Of a stretch of 64,000 bases of DNA, positions 10,121-21,494 are shown piece by piece (the stretch's first letter is position 1; every line of letters starts with the position of its first letter). Below the pieces are notes generated by a model. The model was not told the origin of the DNA. It made no database searches and saw nothing but the letters and a program-made list of their open reading frames with translations. Source of the stretch: Ctena decussata (lineage: Eukaryota; Mollusca; Bivalvia; Lucinida; Lucinidae). The stretch covers positions 50,174,271-50,238,270 of the forward strand of contig OZ022509.1 in assembly GCA_963989385.1 (NCBI GenBank). The letters run 5' to 3'. The translations under genes were made by a program, and so were the position numbers.

Positions 10121-10762
10121 AAAATGGCAGCACTACAAGTTAATTTTATTTAATTCTTGAATTTGTTGAAGCTGTAGGTATGTGGCGAGTTTGACAGCTT
10201 TTTGTCTAGTGATTGCTTGTAACAGGTGAGCTAACTTTTGTCAGATGACCTGTACTGTTTAGTAATGACTCTTCGTAAGTGGACTGTACTCTCTGGTAAG
10301 TGCTTGTAGTAGGTGAGAATCTTGTATTAGGCGAGATGAAGTCTTCAGGATAAGTTTTACAGCTCATGTCTTAGTAATGCTGGAAGGGACCCTGCAGCTG
10401 GGTGCGCCAAACTATGGGAGCAAGTACCGGTAAATAGTGGGACCTGCATTTAGCGTTTATCAAGTAGAACTTGTTAACTGAACTTTCAGGTAACTGTTTG
10501 TATAAGGTGACATAAAGGGCTTTAAGATATAAGATCATGCATTAGCGATGCTGGCGAGAACCCTGTAGCAGAGTGTGCCAAATGTAGAAGTGCCGGGAGA
10601 TAGTGGGACCTGAAGGAAACGGCGAAAGCAAAGCAAAATGAAACAGCGTACATTCGAGTACGAATTCCTATCTTAATATGGGATAACCAATAAGGTGTCA
10701 ACAACACGTGACCCGCCGATACCTACAGTTGCGCTTGCGCGGTGTGCGACACGGACTCTGGC
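10121..10762. other. No gene seen
   Basis: Sequence holds a weak internal direct similarity: CCTG(C/T)AGC(T/A)G(G/A)GTG near 10391 and 10570, each near GATGCTGG(A/C)(A/G). No coding frame or known repeat recognised. Confidence 0.4.
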
Positions 10763-11272
10763 TTGGTTGGTTGTTTAGGGTTTAACGGCCCTTTGAAACA
10801 GTATTTCAGATTATATCGGGCCGTCTCCCAAAGGCCGGGCCGGGTAGCGCAATCGGTAGGGCACCTGACTCGTAAGTCAGAGGTCCTGGGTTCGAATCCC
10901 GGTCTGGCCACACGCTTTCGTTTCTCCTTCCGCTGATTCAAGAAGGGCAGTTGTCAGTTACTGGCGAAAGTATGTGCACTTAGTACTGGTTAACCGCTTA
11001 GGAGGTCTAAGCCTGCCCAGGAATAGTGTGGTTAGGTTAACTGACCGTCCCGACATGACCTTAGTTGTTTACCGTGGACGTTAAGCATCAAACCAACCAA
11101 CCAACCAACGTCTCCCAAAGAGAGGGAGAAAGAAGAGAAATGAGAGAAAAACTGTCCAAACCACCCACCCGCACCTACTGCAAGCACAGTAGGCCCTTGC
11201 CTTACTATATTCCAAATCAGCAGGACGCCCCGGCACTGAAAGTTCCGCCCAGCACCATCGCACCACCCATAC
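10763..11272 (-). mobile_element. SINE-B split by a nested SINE-A
   Basis: The tail-side part is 10763-10833 and the rest is 11109-11272. The intervening SINE-A has duplicated CGTCTCCCAAAG of this SINE-B, once on each side. Confidence 0.93.
10833..11108 (+). mobile_element. SINE-A: tRNA-headed SINE inside SINE-B
   Basis: The head folds like a tRNA: acceptor GGCCGGG against TCTGGCC, box A-like TAGCGCAATCGG and perfect box B GGTTCGAATCC, typical RNA polymerase III internal promoter elements. The anticodon arm (CTGAC/GTCAG, with CGT in the loop) leaves only six loop bases, so it is tRNA-derived rather than a working tRNA. A body with a 12-bp inverted pair (CACATACTTTCG/CGAAAGTATGTG) and an AACC repeat tail follow. 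The target duplication CGTCTCCCAAAG lies at 10822-10833 and 11109-11120. Confidence 0.93.
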
Positions 11273-11639
11273 GGCATCAGTTAAACTTTGGCATCAGTTA
11301 AAATCAGTGTCCACTTTTCTGGAATAACAAAAAGAGTTTATAAGGTAACATGCGTGATCTACGAAAAGTTACTTAATGGCTTCTATATCCATCATCCTCC
11401 TATGATTTATTTGCAGTTACATGCCTTGCATGTTTATTTAGTACCGTAGCATTTTCGAATGCTCCCTATGTCGACTCCTAACATATCAATAATGTAAGTA
11501 GTTATAGGCATTTTTTAATGTCTTTCCTAGCTTGGTTCCTTATTTCTTTATTGTTGCATACTAAACATCCGTTGCCAAATCCCGAATGATACGATATATG
11601 AACTAAACTCTACGAACGAACAATCATTACAATGACACA
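11273..11639. other. No gene seen
   Basis: AT-rich unique-looking sequence without a supported frame. Confidence 0.5.
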
Positions 11640-11650
11640 TTGTAGTTCTG

Positions 11651-11859
11651 GAGGGTGGTGCGATTGTGCTGCGTGTACCTTCCAGTGCCGGGGCGTCCTA
11701 CTAATTTGGATAACAGTAGGGCAAGGGCCTACTGTGCTTGCAGTAGGTGCAGGTGGGGGTTGTTTGGACATTGTTTCTCTTGTTTGTCATTTCTCTCTTC
11801 TTTCTCCCTCTTTGGACTGAAATACTGTATCAAAGGGCCGTTAAACCCAAAACAATCAA
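11651..11859 (+). mobile_element. SINE-B, full copy, with target-site duplication
   Basis: TTGTAGTTCTG flanks both sides (11640-11650 and 11860-11870), an exact 11-bp match. Sense orientation, ending CCGTTAAACCCAAAACAATCAA. Confidence 0.93.
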
Positions 11860-11870
11860 TTGTAGTTCTG

Positions 11871-13010
11871 ACTATTTTACTAAAAGATGCATTTAACATG
11901 CCATATCACTACCTTTTTTCCTGCAAGATGTTTTTCTGCTATTGTTAGATGAGAATGATGATGATGATTTTTAACATAACTAAATTTTTCTACTTACAGT
12001 AACTATGAATTATGAAGAGATGCTGTCATGGCGGGGTTTGAAATTGTTCAGGTGAATGAATGAGTATACATTTCACAGTGTACGAGATGGATAATGGATA
12101 AGATAAAAAAATACTGTAAACAACAACAGTAACATCAATTACAGGGTGACCAGGTACCCAGAATACTCTGATTGGGCAGGAGAAAACACACCTAGCCAGG
12201 AGGCTAGAATTAATTATTTCATCCCAAATTTTCCTGTAACAAGGCAACTTTTTAATTTCCATGGTTATTTAATGGTTTTACCCATATTCTGAAAGTTTTG
12301 CCAAAGTACAGTGTTCAACCTATATTCTCAACCCAGAAAAAAATAGACATAGTAGTCACGCTGCAACTATCACGTACATTTCATGTATAGGTAACCACCA
12401 GTAACTTAAGCTTGGGTTTACCTTTAATAGCCAGCACAAGCAATTTATTAGTAACTGATTTGCATTTTTATAGTAATATCATATATGCACACATTCTTCC
12501 ACACTACACTCTAGAACCTCTTTCAATCCAAACCATATTTCACTGAACTTTCCAGTCATAAACAGAACATACATGCACTCAACAGTATAAAGAATATATT
12601 TTTCTTAGTAATATTTACATCAGCATTCATACAAATTCTTCCATACAATAAACTCAGGCCAGGAAATTCAGTATTGTAAGCACAAATGGTGTGAAGTTAT
12701 GTATAATTATCTTACTTGTAACCGAGACTTAAACAACATTAAAATAATTATGACTAAATAATTAGCTCTATTGTTAAGAACTGAAATTCTGCTATCGTCA
12801 AAAGTTCAACAGTGTGCCCAAACCGCACAATTTATCTAATGGCCTAGACAATCTTTCCCCGTCCCAGCATCACCAGCCTAGTATGTACATTAGCTGTTTA
12901 TAATTGTCATCTCGATAAGGTAACTTAATTTAATATAAATGAATACATACAGAACCTATGTGGCTTATGTGTAATGATCCATACTATTATATGGGAAAAA
13001 TCAGAGCTGG
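11871..13010. other. No gene seen
   Basis: AT-rich sequence with no supported coding frame, RNA or repeat. It may be intron or intergenic DNA. Confidence 0.5.
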
Positions 13011-13011
13011 G

Positions 13012-13044
13012 GGTTGGGGAGGGGGGGGGGGGGGGGGGGGGGAG
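13012..13044. repeat. Poly-G tract
   Basis: A nearly pure run of about 30 G. Tracts of this length can fold as G-quadruplex and are often misread in assemblies. Confidence 0.9.
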
Positions 13045-13099
13045 AGAGGAAGAAATGAAACCTACCGTTTTTAAAAAGAAGTTAATTATTTAAGTTGAG

Positions 13100-13347
13100 T
13101 GTGGTGGTGGGACGGGACTTCACTGAATGATTTAGTGCTTTTGGTTCATCCTGCAGCATCAGGAGTGCATCAGGAGTGCATAATGTTTCCGACTCAGGAA
13201 AATATCTGATGTAACTTCTTGCTCACCTGTCTGGTAAAACAACTGGGTCATCATTTTTTGTCGCTGCATCTCCAAATTCTCACAACTACACAAAAAATGT
13301 TCTTCAGTTTCAATTTCACCGCACTCACAGTTTGGTGAGTCAGACAA
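13100..13347 (-). pseudogene. C-terminal fragment of a non-LTR retrotransposon protein
   Basis: The 62-residue frame has a zinc-knuckle-like cluster: C-E-C-G, then ETEEHFL and C-S-C. This matches the end of many LINE polyproteins after the reverse transcriptase and RNase H. The upstream part is missing, as expected for a 5'-truncated copy. Confidence 0.6.
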
Positions 13348-13439
13348 ACCTTCCAGTTGAAAGAAAAATGGCGCTCACCATCCTCGGGCAGATATTGTCA
13401 ACTGGGTTGGGATCAAAACAACAGTGTAATAATCTCAAA

Positions 13440-13672
13440 AAGACAATTCAGTAGGACGCCTCGGCACTGAATTGATTGATTGTTTTGGGTTAAACGGCCT
13501 TTTGAGAGTATTTCAGTCAATATCGGGCCGTCTTCTCGAGAGGGTTTGGTTGGTTGGGTTGTACTGTATTTAATGTCCCTATGAGACAGTATTTCAGTCT
13601 ATATCGAGCCGTCACCCAAAGAGAGGGAGAAAGAAGAGTGAAATGATACACGAAAGAAAAAACTGTCTAGAG
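13440..13672 (-). mobile_element. Three SINE-B fragments
   Basis: A 20-bp 5' piece (GTAGGACGCCTCGGCACTGA) is followed by two separate tail-side pieces (13473-13537 and 13549-13672), both carrying the AACGGCC / TTTCAGTC signature. They suggest repeated insertion or local rearrangement. Confidence 0.75.
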
Positions 13673-14189
13673 AGATGATGATGATTTAAAATTTAACGAC
13701 GCGTCAAGTAACGATCCAGAATTTTTGTGACTGCTGAAATTTGGCACTGCTAAATTTAGCTTCTATTGAATTTTGTGGATTAAGATTGTGTGATATCTGT
13801 TTTGCTCAAAGTCACTTTAACCCGTCCATTAATTGTGATATGTGCCAGTTTGTTATTTAACTTGTTGATTTATTTTGGTTATTCAAGAATAAAATTCTTG
13901 AAATTGAATCTAATCTTCAGTAATTATTCATCTTCCTTTGAATTCATACATTTATTGGCCCTTCTAAGTTAATCTTACTGATATGGTGAAGTCCAGCTCA
14001 CAAGTAGAAACTGTGTGGGTATAATTGTGATCATCAAGTCCATCGTCCGTCACTGGTTAATCAGTCAGCAGTGTTCTGCCTGTCAGTCACTGTCAGTCGA
14101 CAGTCAATGATATAACTTCTATTCGGTGAGCGAGAGTTCAACAGTGGAACCGACAGTGACAAAGGTGTATAAAAAGGTGTTGTTACCAT
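13673..14189. other. No gene seen
   Basis: AT-rich sequence, with short repeats of CAGTCA near 14070-14105. Confidence 0.4.
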
Positions 14190-14720
14190 GTATACCAAAT
14201 ATGAATGGTTGCTGTGAAATCTGTTACAAAAAATAACATTATTCAAAGTCAGGAGAGAAAGAAAATTGGAAAAATATAGGGAAGAATAAGCAGAAGACTG
14301 GTTCTCAATCCCACAATACAACAAGTTCTCATCAACCTGCATACAAAATTCCCTACTCTAACTTACAGATGCATAGAAATCTTTTGCGAAAAAAATGCAT
14401 TATTCAAACTAAAGAGAGAAAGAAAATCAGACAAATACAGGGAATAAAAAAAGGAGAAGTCTGGTTCTCAATCCCACAATACAGTAAGTCATCATTAACC
14501 TGCATACCAAATATGACTAATCTAGCTTGCATGGTTGTTGAGAAAACTTTGATGAAAAGTTCATTATTCAAAGTATGGAAAGAAAGAATATTGGACAAAT
14601 ACAGGGAAGAATAAGCAGTCAAAGGCTGGTTCTCAATCCCACGATACAACATATCGTCATCAACCTGCATACCAAATATGACTAATCTAGCTTGCTTGGT
14701 TGTGGAGAAATCTTTGATAC
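14190..14720. repeat. Tandem repeat, about 3.3 units of 162 bp
   Basis: The anchor GAAAGAAAAT(T/C) recurs near 14250, 14411 and 14574, with GGTTCTCAATCCCACAATACA in each unit. Open frames of 81-93 codons here repeat the same peptide and are not genes. Confidence 0.85.
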
Positions 14721-14865
14721 TATATGTTTGAACAAGGGAGATAATCTAAATACACTAGATATACCTTTTTAGTTCTACTTGTTTCCCTTGACAATATATT
14801 ACATGTACAAGAAAAGTTTACAGAAAAGTAGCCTATAAGAACTAATGAAAGGGATTCACTCTAAA

Positions 14866-15198
14866 ACGAAGAAAGGGAGAGCAGCCATTGTTGTACGCGA
14901 CACATCGTTAGGACTTCATACACATTGCTACGAAGTTTTATAAAGATATCCCAAACGGTTATCTAGTTATGGCGCGTACAAGACTTACAGGGATAAAATT
15001 AATCAAAGGGGCATAACTTCAAAAGTAAGAAAGGGGGAGCAACCATTTTTGTACGCGACACGTTCCCCCACCCTAATACATATGCCTACCAAATTTCATG
15101 AAGATATCCCAAATGGTTACTGAGTTATGGCGTGTACAAGAATGTTTACGGACGGACGGCGCCACGACATAATATGTCCGTTTTTTCAAAACGGGCGT
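14866..15198. mobile_element. Hairpin-ended tandem-core element (family H8), short
   Basis: Two units of about 150 bp (shared GTACGCGACAC and AAGATATCCCAAA) are followed by GGACGGACGGCG. A hairpin-like end, TATGTCCGTTTT against AAAACGGGCGTATA, follows. Confidence 0.65.
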
Positions 15199-15325
15199 AT
15201 AAAAATATCCAAACATCCCCACCCGCACCTACTGCAAGCACAGTAGGCCCTTGCCCTACTACGTTCCAATCAGTAGGACGCCCCGGCACAGGAAAATATA
15301 CGCATCACCATCGCATAACCCCCTT
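15199..15325 (-). mobile_element. SINE-B 5' fragment
   Basis: Only the CACCCGCACCTACTGCAAGC to GCATCACCATCGC part is present. It is joined directly to the end of the H8 element. Confidence 0.8.
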
Positions 15326-15446
15326 TAAGTACGGGTTTCACAGAATTCTTTTCATTGATACTTAGTGCCGGCTGAATTGATTCAAAGGCATTAACTTTAA
15401 ATTGATTCAAAGGCATTAACTCATGCTTTTCTGATGCGAGATGATT

Positions 15447-15730
15447 TTGGTTGATTGTTTTGGGTTTAATGGCCATTAGAGACCGTATTTCAGTCTATAT
15501 CGGGCCGTTTCCTAGATAGGGGGAAAAGAGATGAAAGACGAAAGAAAAAATGTCTAACCAACACCCGTCCGCACTTACTGCAAGCACAGTAGACCCTTGT
15601 CCTACAATGTTCCATGTCAGTAGGACGCCCCGGACCTGAAAATACACACAGCAGCATCGCACCACCCGATCACTCCCGCCCTACAATGTTCCAAATCAGT
15701 AGGACGCCCCGGCACTGGAAGTTAAACACA
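15447..15730 (-). mobile_element. SINE-B copy plus duplicated 5' piece
   Basis: A full copy at 15447-15674 is followed by a second copy of its 5' part at about 15675-15730. The 1.92-kb array begins within or beside this piece. Confidence 0.8.
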
Positions 15731-16293
15731 GGTCCACCCGATCAGCCCCGATACGATAGGGATCTATGGTAATACATAGTTTAAGGTTCATGAATTGGTC
15801 GATTGGTTGTTTTGCGTTTAACGGTCCTTCGAGACGGTATTTCAGTCTATATCAGGCCGTTTCCGAGAGGGAGAAAGAGGAGAACATGAGAAAAAATGTC
15901 CAAACAACCCCCACCCGCACCTACTGCAAGTACAGTAAGCCCTCGCCCTACTATGAACGCTCCGGCACTGGAAGTTATTCCCAGCACCATCCTACCACCC
16001 AACCACTCCTAAGGTTCATGAAGATCCGGTTATTGGTTCCTGCTATGTCCTCAAAAATGGTTGAACATTTGACAATCTTATGGGAACCCAGTTTATGCAG
16101 AGATCACACAGAAAGGACGCGAAAGGGCTTGTGTGTGACTGGCTTTTGGACTTGTGAAAAATTTTGTAGCGAGGATGTGGTTGAATCGGGGCTCCACAAA
16201 ACCGTAGTATTGCTGTAACATATATGGACTGCTTTGAAAAAGCCTAAATGGGGCACTGGTACTCTAAATTATTATTTTTTTTCATCATTTCAG

Positions 16294-17294
16294 AATGCTC
16301 TGGCTCTCTCAAAAAGTTTCAAACCTGTTGACCAGGTCAGCAAGAGCCATGCCTATGAGAAGCTCATTGGGCATGTCCGACGTAATGGAGACAAGTCTGA
16401 TATGCCAGGCTGTGTGGAGCCAAAAGAGAAAAAGAAAACTGGCATGTGACTGTTGTGGCAGGTGGTGCCACTCAACGTTGCGAGGACGGGTTTATTTGTC
16501 ATTTTTAATCATTTCAGAATGCTCTGGCTCTCTAAAAAGGTTTCGAACTAGGTCAGCAAGAGCCATGAGGAGGCATGCGTATGAGAAGCTCATTGGGCAT
16601 GCCCGACGTAATGGAGACAAGTCTGATATGCCAGGCTGTGTAGAGCCAAAAGAGAAAAGAAAACTGGCATGAGATTGTTGTGGCAGGTGGTGCCACTATG
16701 CATGTGTGCATGTACATCAACGTTGCGAGGACGGGTTTATTTGTCATTTTTAATCATTTCAGCAAGCTCTGGCTCTCTCAAAGGGTTTTGAACCAGGTCA
16801 ATGGGCATGCTGAACATGTCCGACGTAATGGAGACAAATCTGATATGCCAGGCTGTGTAGAGCCAAAAGAGAAAAGAAAACTGGCTCTCTCAAAGGGTTT
16901 TGAACCAGGTCAGCAAGAGCCATGAGGAGGCATGCCTATGAGAAGCTCAATGGGCATGCTGAACATGTCCGACGTTGAACATGTCCGACGTAATGGAGAC
17001 AAGTCTGATATGCCAGGCTGTGTAGAGCCAAAAGAGAAAAGAAAACTGGCTCTCTCAAAGGGTTTTGATCCAGGTCAGCAAGAGCCATGAGGAGGCATGC
17101 CTATGAGAAGCTCAATGGGCATGCTGAACATGTCCGACGTAATGGAGACAAGTCTGATATGCCAGGCTGTGTAGAGCCAAAAGAGAAAAGAAAACTGGCA
17201 TGAGACCGTTTTGGCAGGTGGTGCCACTATGTATGTGTACATGTACATCAACTTTGCGAGGACGGGTTTATTTGCCCAATGTGTATGGAACTAA
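16294..17294 (+). pseudogene. Amplified exon-like fragments with a PHD-like zinc finger (unit 1 example)
   Basis: Five sub-repeats carry the same coding-like stretch: ALALSK near the start, GHVRRNGDKSDMPGCVEPKE in the middle, then (L/K)-A-C-D-C-C-G-R-W-C-H. In the last sub-repeat it continues as YACV and FICPMC (17268-17285), then stop. The order C-x2-C, W-C-H-x2-C, C-x2-C matches the second half of a PHD finger; the first cysteine pair is not clear. Three sub-repeats begin right after a splice-acceptor-like TTTCAG (16291-16293, 16515-16517 and 16760-16762). Copies 2-5 have TGA where copy 1 has TGT for the first cysteine of CDCC. I infer a decayed last exon multiplied in tandem. No parent gene identified. 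Confidence 0.6.
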
Positions 17295-17349
17295 ACACCT
17301 GAGCCAGGCCATGAGAATATCATTTGATATATGTGACATTCCACGAGTT

Positions 17350-17641
17350 TGTATGCTCCCCAAGGACGAGCATATAGTCGCCGCTTTGTCCATCTGTCTG
17401 TCCGTCTTTCCGTCACACTTTTGTCAGGAGCATAATGGAAGTATTAAAGGCAACTGATGAAACTTCATTGGGGGAGCAACTTTTGTGACTGGGTTCACTT
17501 CTAGGGGGAGGGAATTTGCTCCACCTTTATTTTTTTATTTTTTATTTTTTTTTGGCTGGGGGAGCAACTTTTGTGACCTATTGTTTGTATCCTATTTGCT
17601 CGCCTTGACAAAGAGGGCTTTTTGGGTGGGGTCTCCTCTGG
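17350..17641 (+). mobile_element. Hairpin-type element fragment in array unit 1 (repeated in each unit)
   Basis: It starts with the hairpin ATGCTCCCCAAGGACGAGCAT, followed by TCTGTCTGTCCGTC and two GGGGGAGCAACTTTTGTGAC phrases. The design (hairpin, GTCC-rich tract, repeats) matches the other hairpin families in the window. Confidence 0.6.
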
Positions 17642-19567
17642 CAGGTCCACCCGATCAGCCCCGATACGATAGGGATCTATGGTAATACATAGTTTAAGGT
17701 TCATGAATTGGTCGATTGGTTGTTTTGCGTTTAACGGTCCTTCGAGACGGTATTTCAGTCTATATCAGGCCGTTTCCGAGAGGGAGAAAGAGGAGAACAT
17801 GATAAAAAATGTCCAAACAACCCCCACCCGCACCTACTGCACCCGCACCTACTGCAAGTACAGTAAGCCCTCGCCCTACTATGAACGCTCCGGCACTGGA
17901 AGTTATTCCCAGCACCATCCTACCACCCAACCACTCCTAAGGTTCATGAAGATCCGGTTATTGGTTCCTGCTATGTCCTCAAAAATGGTTGAACATTTGA
18001 CAATCTTGTGGGAACCCAGTTTATGCAGAGATCACACAGAAAGGACGCGAAAGGGCTTGTGTGTGACTGGCTTTTGGACTTGTGAAAAATTTTGTAGCGA
18101 GGATGTGGTTGAATCGGGGCTCCACAAAACCGTAGTATTGCTGTAACATATATGGACTGCTTTGAAAAAGCCTAAATGGGGCACTGGTACTCTAAATTAT
18201 TATTTTTTTTCATCATTTCAGAATGCTCTGGCTCTCTCAAAAAGTTTCAAACCTGTTGACCAGGTCAGCAAGAGCCATGCCTATGAGAAGCTCATTGGGC
18301 ATGTCCGACGTAATGGAGACAAGTCTGATATGCCAGGCTGTGTGGAGCCAAAAGAGAAAAAGAAAACTGGCATGTGACTGTTGTGGCAGGTGGTGCCACT
18401 CAACGTTGCGAGGACGGGTTTACTTGTCATTTTTAATCATTTCAGAATGCTCTGGCTCTCTAAAAAGGTTTCGAACTAGGTCAGCAAGAGCCATGAGGAG
18501 GCATGCGTATGAGAAGCTCATTGGGCATGTCCGACGTAATGGAGACAAGTCTGATATGCCAGGCTGTGTAGAGCCAAAAGAGAAAAGAAAACTGGCATGA
18601 GATTGTTGTGGCAGGTGGTGCCACTATGCATGTGTGCATGTACATCAACGTTGCGAGGACGGGTTTATTTGTCACTTTTAATCATTTCAGCAAGCTCTGG
18701 CTCTCTCAAAGGGTTTTGAATCAGGTCAATGGGCATGCTGAACATGTCCGACGTAATGGAGACAAATCTGATATGCCAGGCTGTGTAGAGCCAAAAGAGA
18801 AAAGAAAACTGGCTCTCTCAAAGGGTTTTGAACCAGGTCAGCAAGAGCCATGAGGAGGCATGCCTATGAGAAGCTCAATGGGCATGCTGAACATGTCCGA
18901 CGTTGAACATGTCCGACGTAATGGAGACAAGTCTGATATGCCAGGCTGTGTAGAGCCAAAAGAGAAAAGAAAACTGGCTCTCTCAAAGGGTTTTGATCCA
19001 GGTCAGCAAGAGCCATGAGGAGGCATGCCTATGAGAAGCTCAATGGGCATGCTGAACATGTCCGACGTAATGGAGACAAGTCTGATATGCCAGGCTGTGT
19101 AGAGCCAAAAGAGAAAAGAAAACTGGCATGAGACCGTTTTGGCAGGTGGTGCCACTATGTATGTGTACATGTACATCAACTTTGCGAGGACGGGTTTATT
19201 TGCCCAATGTGTATGGCACTAAACACCTGAGCCAGGCCATGAGAATATCATTTGATATATGTGACATTCCACGAGTTTGTATGCTCCCCAAGGACGAGCA
19301 TATAGTCGCCGCTTTGTCCATCTGTCTGTCCGTCTTTCCGTCACACTTTTGTCAGGAGCATAATGGAAGTATTAAAGGCAACTGATGAAACTTCATTGGG
19401 GGAGCAACTTTTGTGACTGGGTTCACTTCTAGGGGGAGGGAATTTGCTCCACCTTTATTTTTTTATTTTTTATTTTTTTGGCTGGGGGAGCAACTTTTGT
19501 GACCTATTGTTTGTATCCTATTTGCTCGCCTTGACAAAGAGGGCTTTTTGGGTGGGGTCTCCTCTGG
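17642..19567 (+). repeat. Array unit 2 (1926 bp)
   Basis: Carries the 15-bp duplication inside its SINE-B. It reads GATAAAAAATG where other units read GAGAAAAAATG. Confidence 0.95.
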
Positions 19568-21494
19568 CAGGTCCACCCGATCAGCCCCGATACGATAGGG
19601 ATCTATGGTAATACATAGTTTAAGGTTCATGAATTGGTCGATTGGTTGTTTTGCGTTTAACGGTCCTTCGAGACGGTATTTCAGTCTATATCAGGCCGTT
19701 TCCGAGAGGGAGAAAGAGGAGAACATGAGAAAAAATGTCCAAACAACCCCCACCCGCACCTACTGCACCCGCACCTACTGCAAGTACAGTAAGCCCTCGC
19801 CCTACTATGAACGCTCCGGCACTGGAAGTTATTCCCAGCACCATCCTACCACCCAACCACTCCTAAGGTTCATGAAGATCCGGTTATTGGTTCCTGCTAT
19901 GTCCTCAAAAATGGTTGAACATTTGACAATCTTGTGGGAACCCAGTTTATGCAGAGATCACACAGAAAGGACGCGAAAGGGCTTGTGTGTGACTGGCTTT
20001 TGGACTTGTGAAAAATTTTGTAGCGAGGATGTGGTTGAATCGGGGCTCCACAAAACCGTAGTATTGCTGTAACATATATGGACTGCTTTGAAAAAGCCTA
20101 AATGGGGCACTGGTACTCTAAATGATTATTTTTTTTCATCATTTCAGAATGCTCTGGCTCTCTCAAAAAGTTTCAAACCTGTTGACCAGGTCAGCAAGAG
20201 CCATGCCTATGAGAAGCTCATTGGGCATGTCCGACGTAATGGAGACAAGTCTGATATGCCAGGCTGTGTGGAGCCAAAAGAGAAAAAGAAAACTGGCATG
20301 TGACTGTTGTGGCAGGTGGTGCCACTCAACGTTGCGAGGACGGGTTTATTTGTCATTTTTAATCATTTCAGAATGCTCTGGCTCTCTAAAAAGGTTTCGA
20401 ACTAGGTCAGCAAGAGCCATGAGGAGGCATGCGTATGAGAAGCTCATTGGGCATGCCCGACGTAATGGAGACAAGTCTGATATGCCAGGCTGTGTAGAGC
20501 CAAAAGAGAAAAGAAAACTGGCATGAGATTGTTGTGGCAGGTGGTGCCACTATGCATGTGTGCATGTACATCAACGTTGCGAGGACGGGTTTATTTGTCA
20601 TTTTTAATCATTTCAGCAAGCTCTGGCTCTCTCAAAGGGTTTTGAACCAGGTCAATGGGCATGCTGAACATGTCCGACGTAATGGAGACAAATCTGATAT
20701 GCCAGGCTGTGTAGAGCCAAAAGAGAAAAGAAAACTGGCTCTCTCAAAGGGTTTTGAACCAGGTCAGCAAGAGCCATGAGGAGGCATGCCTATGAGAAGC
20801 TCAATGGGCATGCTGAACATGTCCGACGTTGAACATGTCCGACGTAATGGAGACAAGTCTGATATGCCAGGCTGTGTAGAGCCAAAAGAGAAAAGAAAAC
20901 TGGCTCTCTCAAAGGGTTTTGATCCAGGTCAGCAAGAGCCATGAGGAGGCATGCCTATGAGAAGCTCAATGGGCATGCTGAACATGTCCGACGTAATGGA
21001 GACAAGTCTGATATGCCAGGCTGTGTAGAGCCAAAAGAGAAAAGAAAACTGGCATGAGACCGTTTTGGCAGGTGGTGCCACTATGTATGTGTACATGTAC
21101 ATCAACTTTGCGAGGACGGGTTTATTTGCCCAATGTGTATGGCACTAAACACCTGAGCCAGGCCATGAGAATATCATTTGATATATGTGACATTCCACGA
21201 GTTTGTATGCTCCCCAAGGACGAGCATATAGTCGCCGCTTTGTCCATCTGTCTGTCCGTCTTTCCGTCACACTTTTGTCAGGAGCATAATGGAAGTATTA
21301 AAGGCAACTGATGAAACTTCATTGGGGGAGCAACTTTTGTGACTGGGTTCACTTCTAGGGGGAGGGAATTTGCTCCACCTTTATTTTTTTATTTTTTATT
21401 TTTTTTGGCTGGGGGAGCAACTTTTGTGACCTATTGTTTGTATCCTATTTGCTCGCCTTGACAAAGAGGGCTTTTTGGGTGGGGTCTCCTCTGG
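19568..21494 (+). repeat. Array unit 3 (1927 bp)
   Basis: Carries the 15-bp duplication. It has AAATGATTATT in place of AAATTATTATT before the first splice-acceptor-like site. Confidence 0.95.

Larger units (their letters stand above)
15731..17641 (+). repeat. Array unit 1 (1911 bp)
   Basis: Lacks the 15-bp CACCCGCACCTACTG duplication. SINE-B (-) lies at about 15791-16013. The exon-like sub-repeats run from 16294 to about 17290, and the hairpin-element part from about 17350 to the unit end. Confidence 0.95.

Noticed and set aside
10833..10912. A functional tRNA with anticodon CGT
   Set aside because: The anticodon loop has only six bases between its stems, the D arm is irregular, and the sequence is the head of a SINE that recurs at 30481 with the same body and tail.
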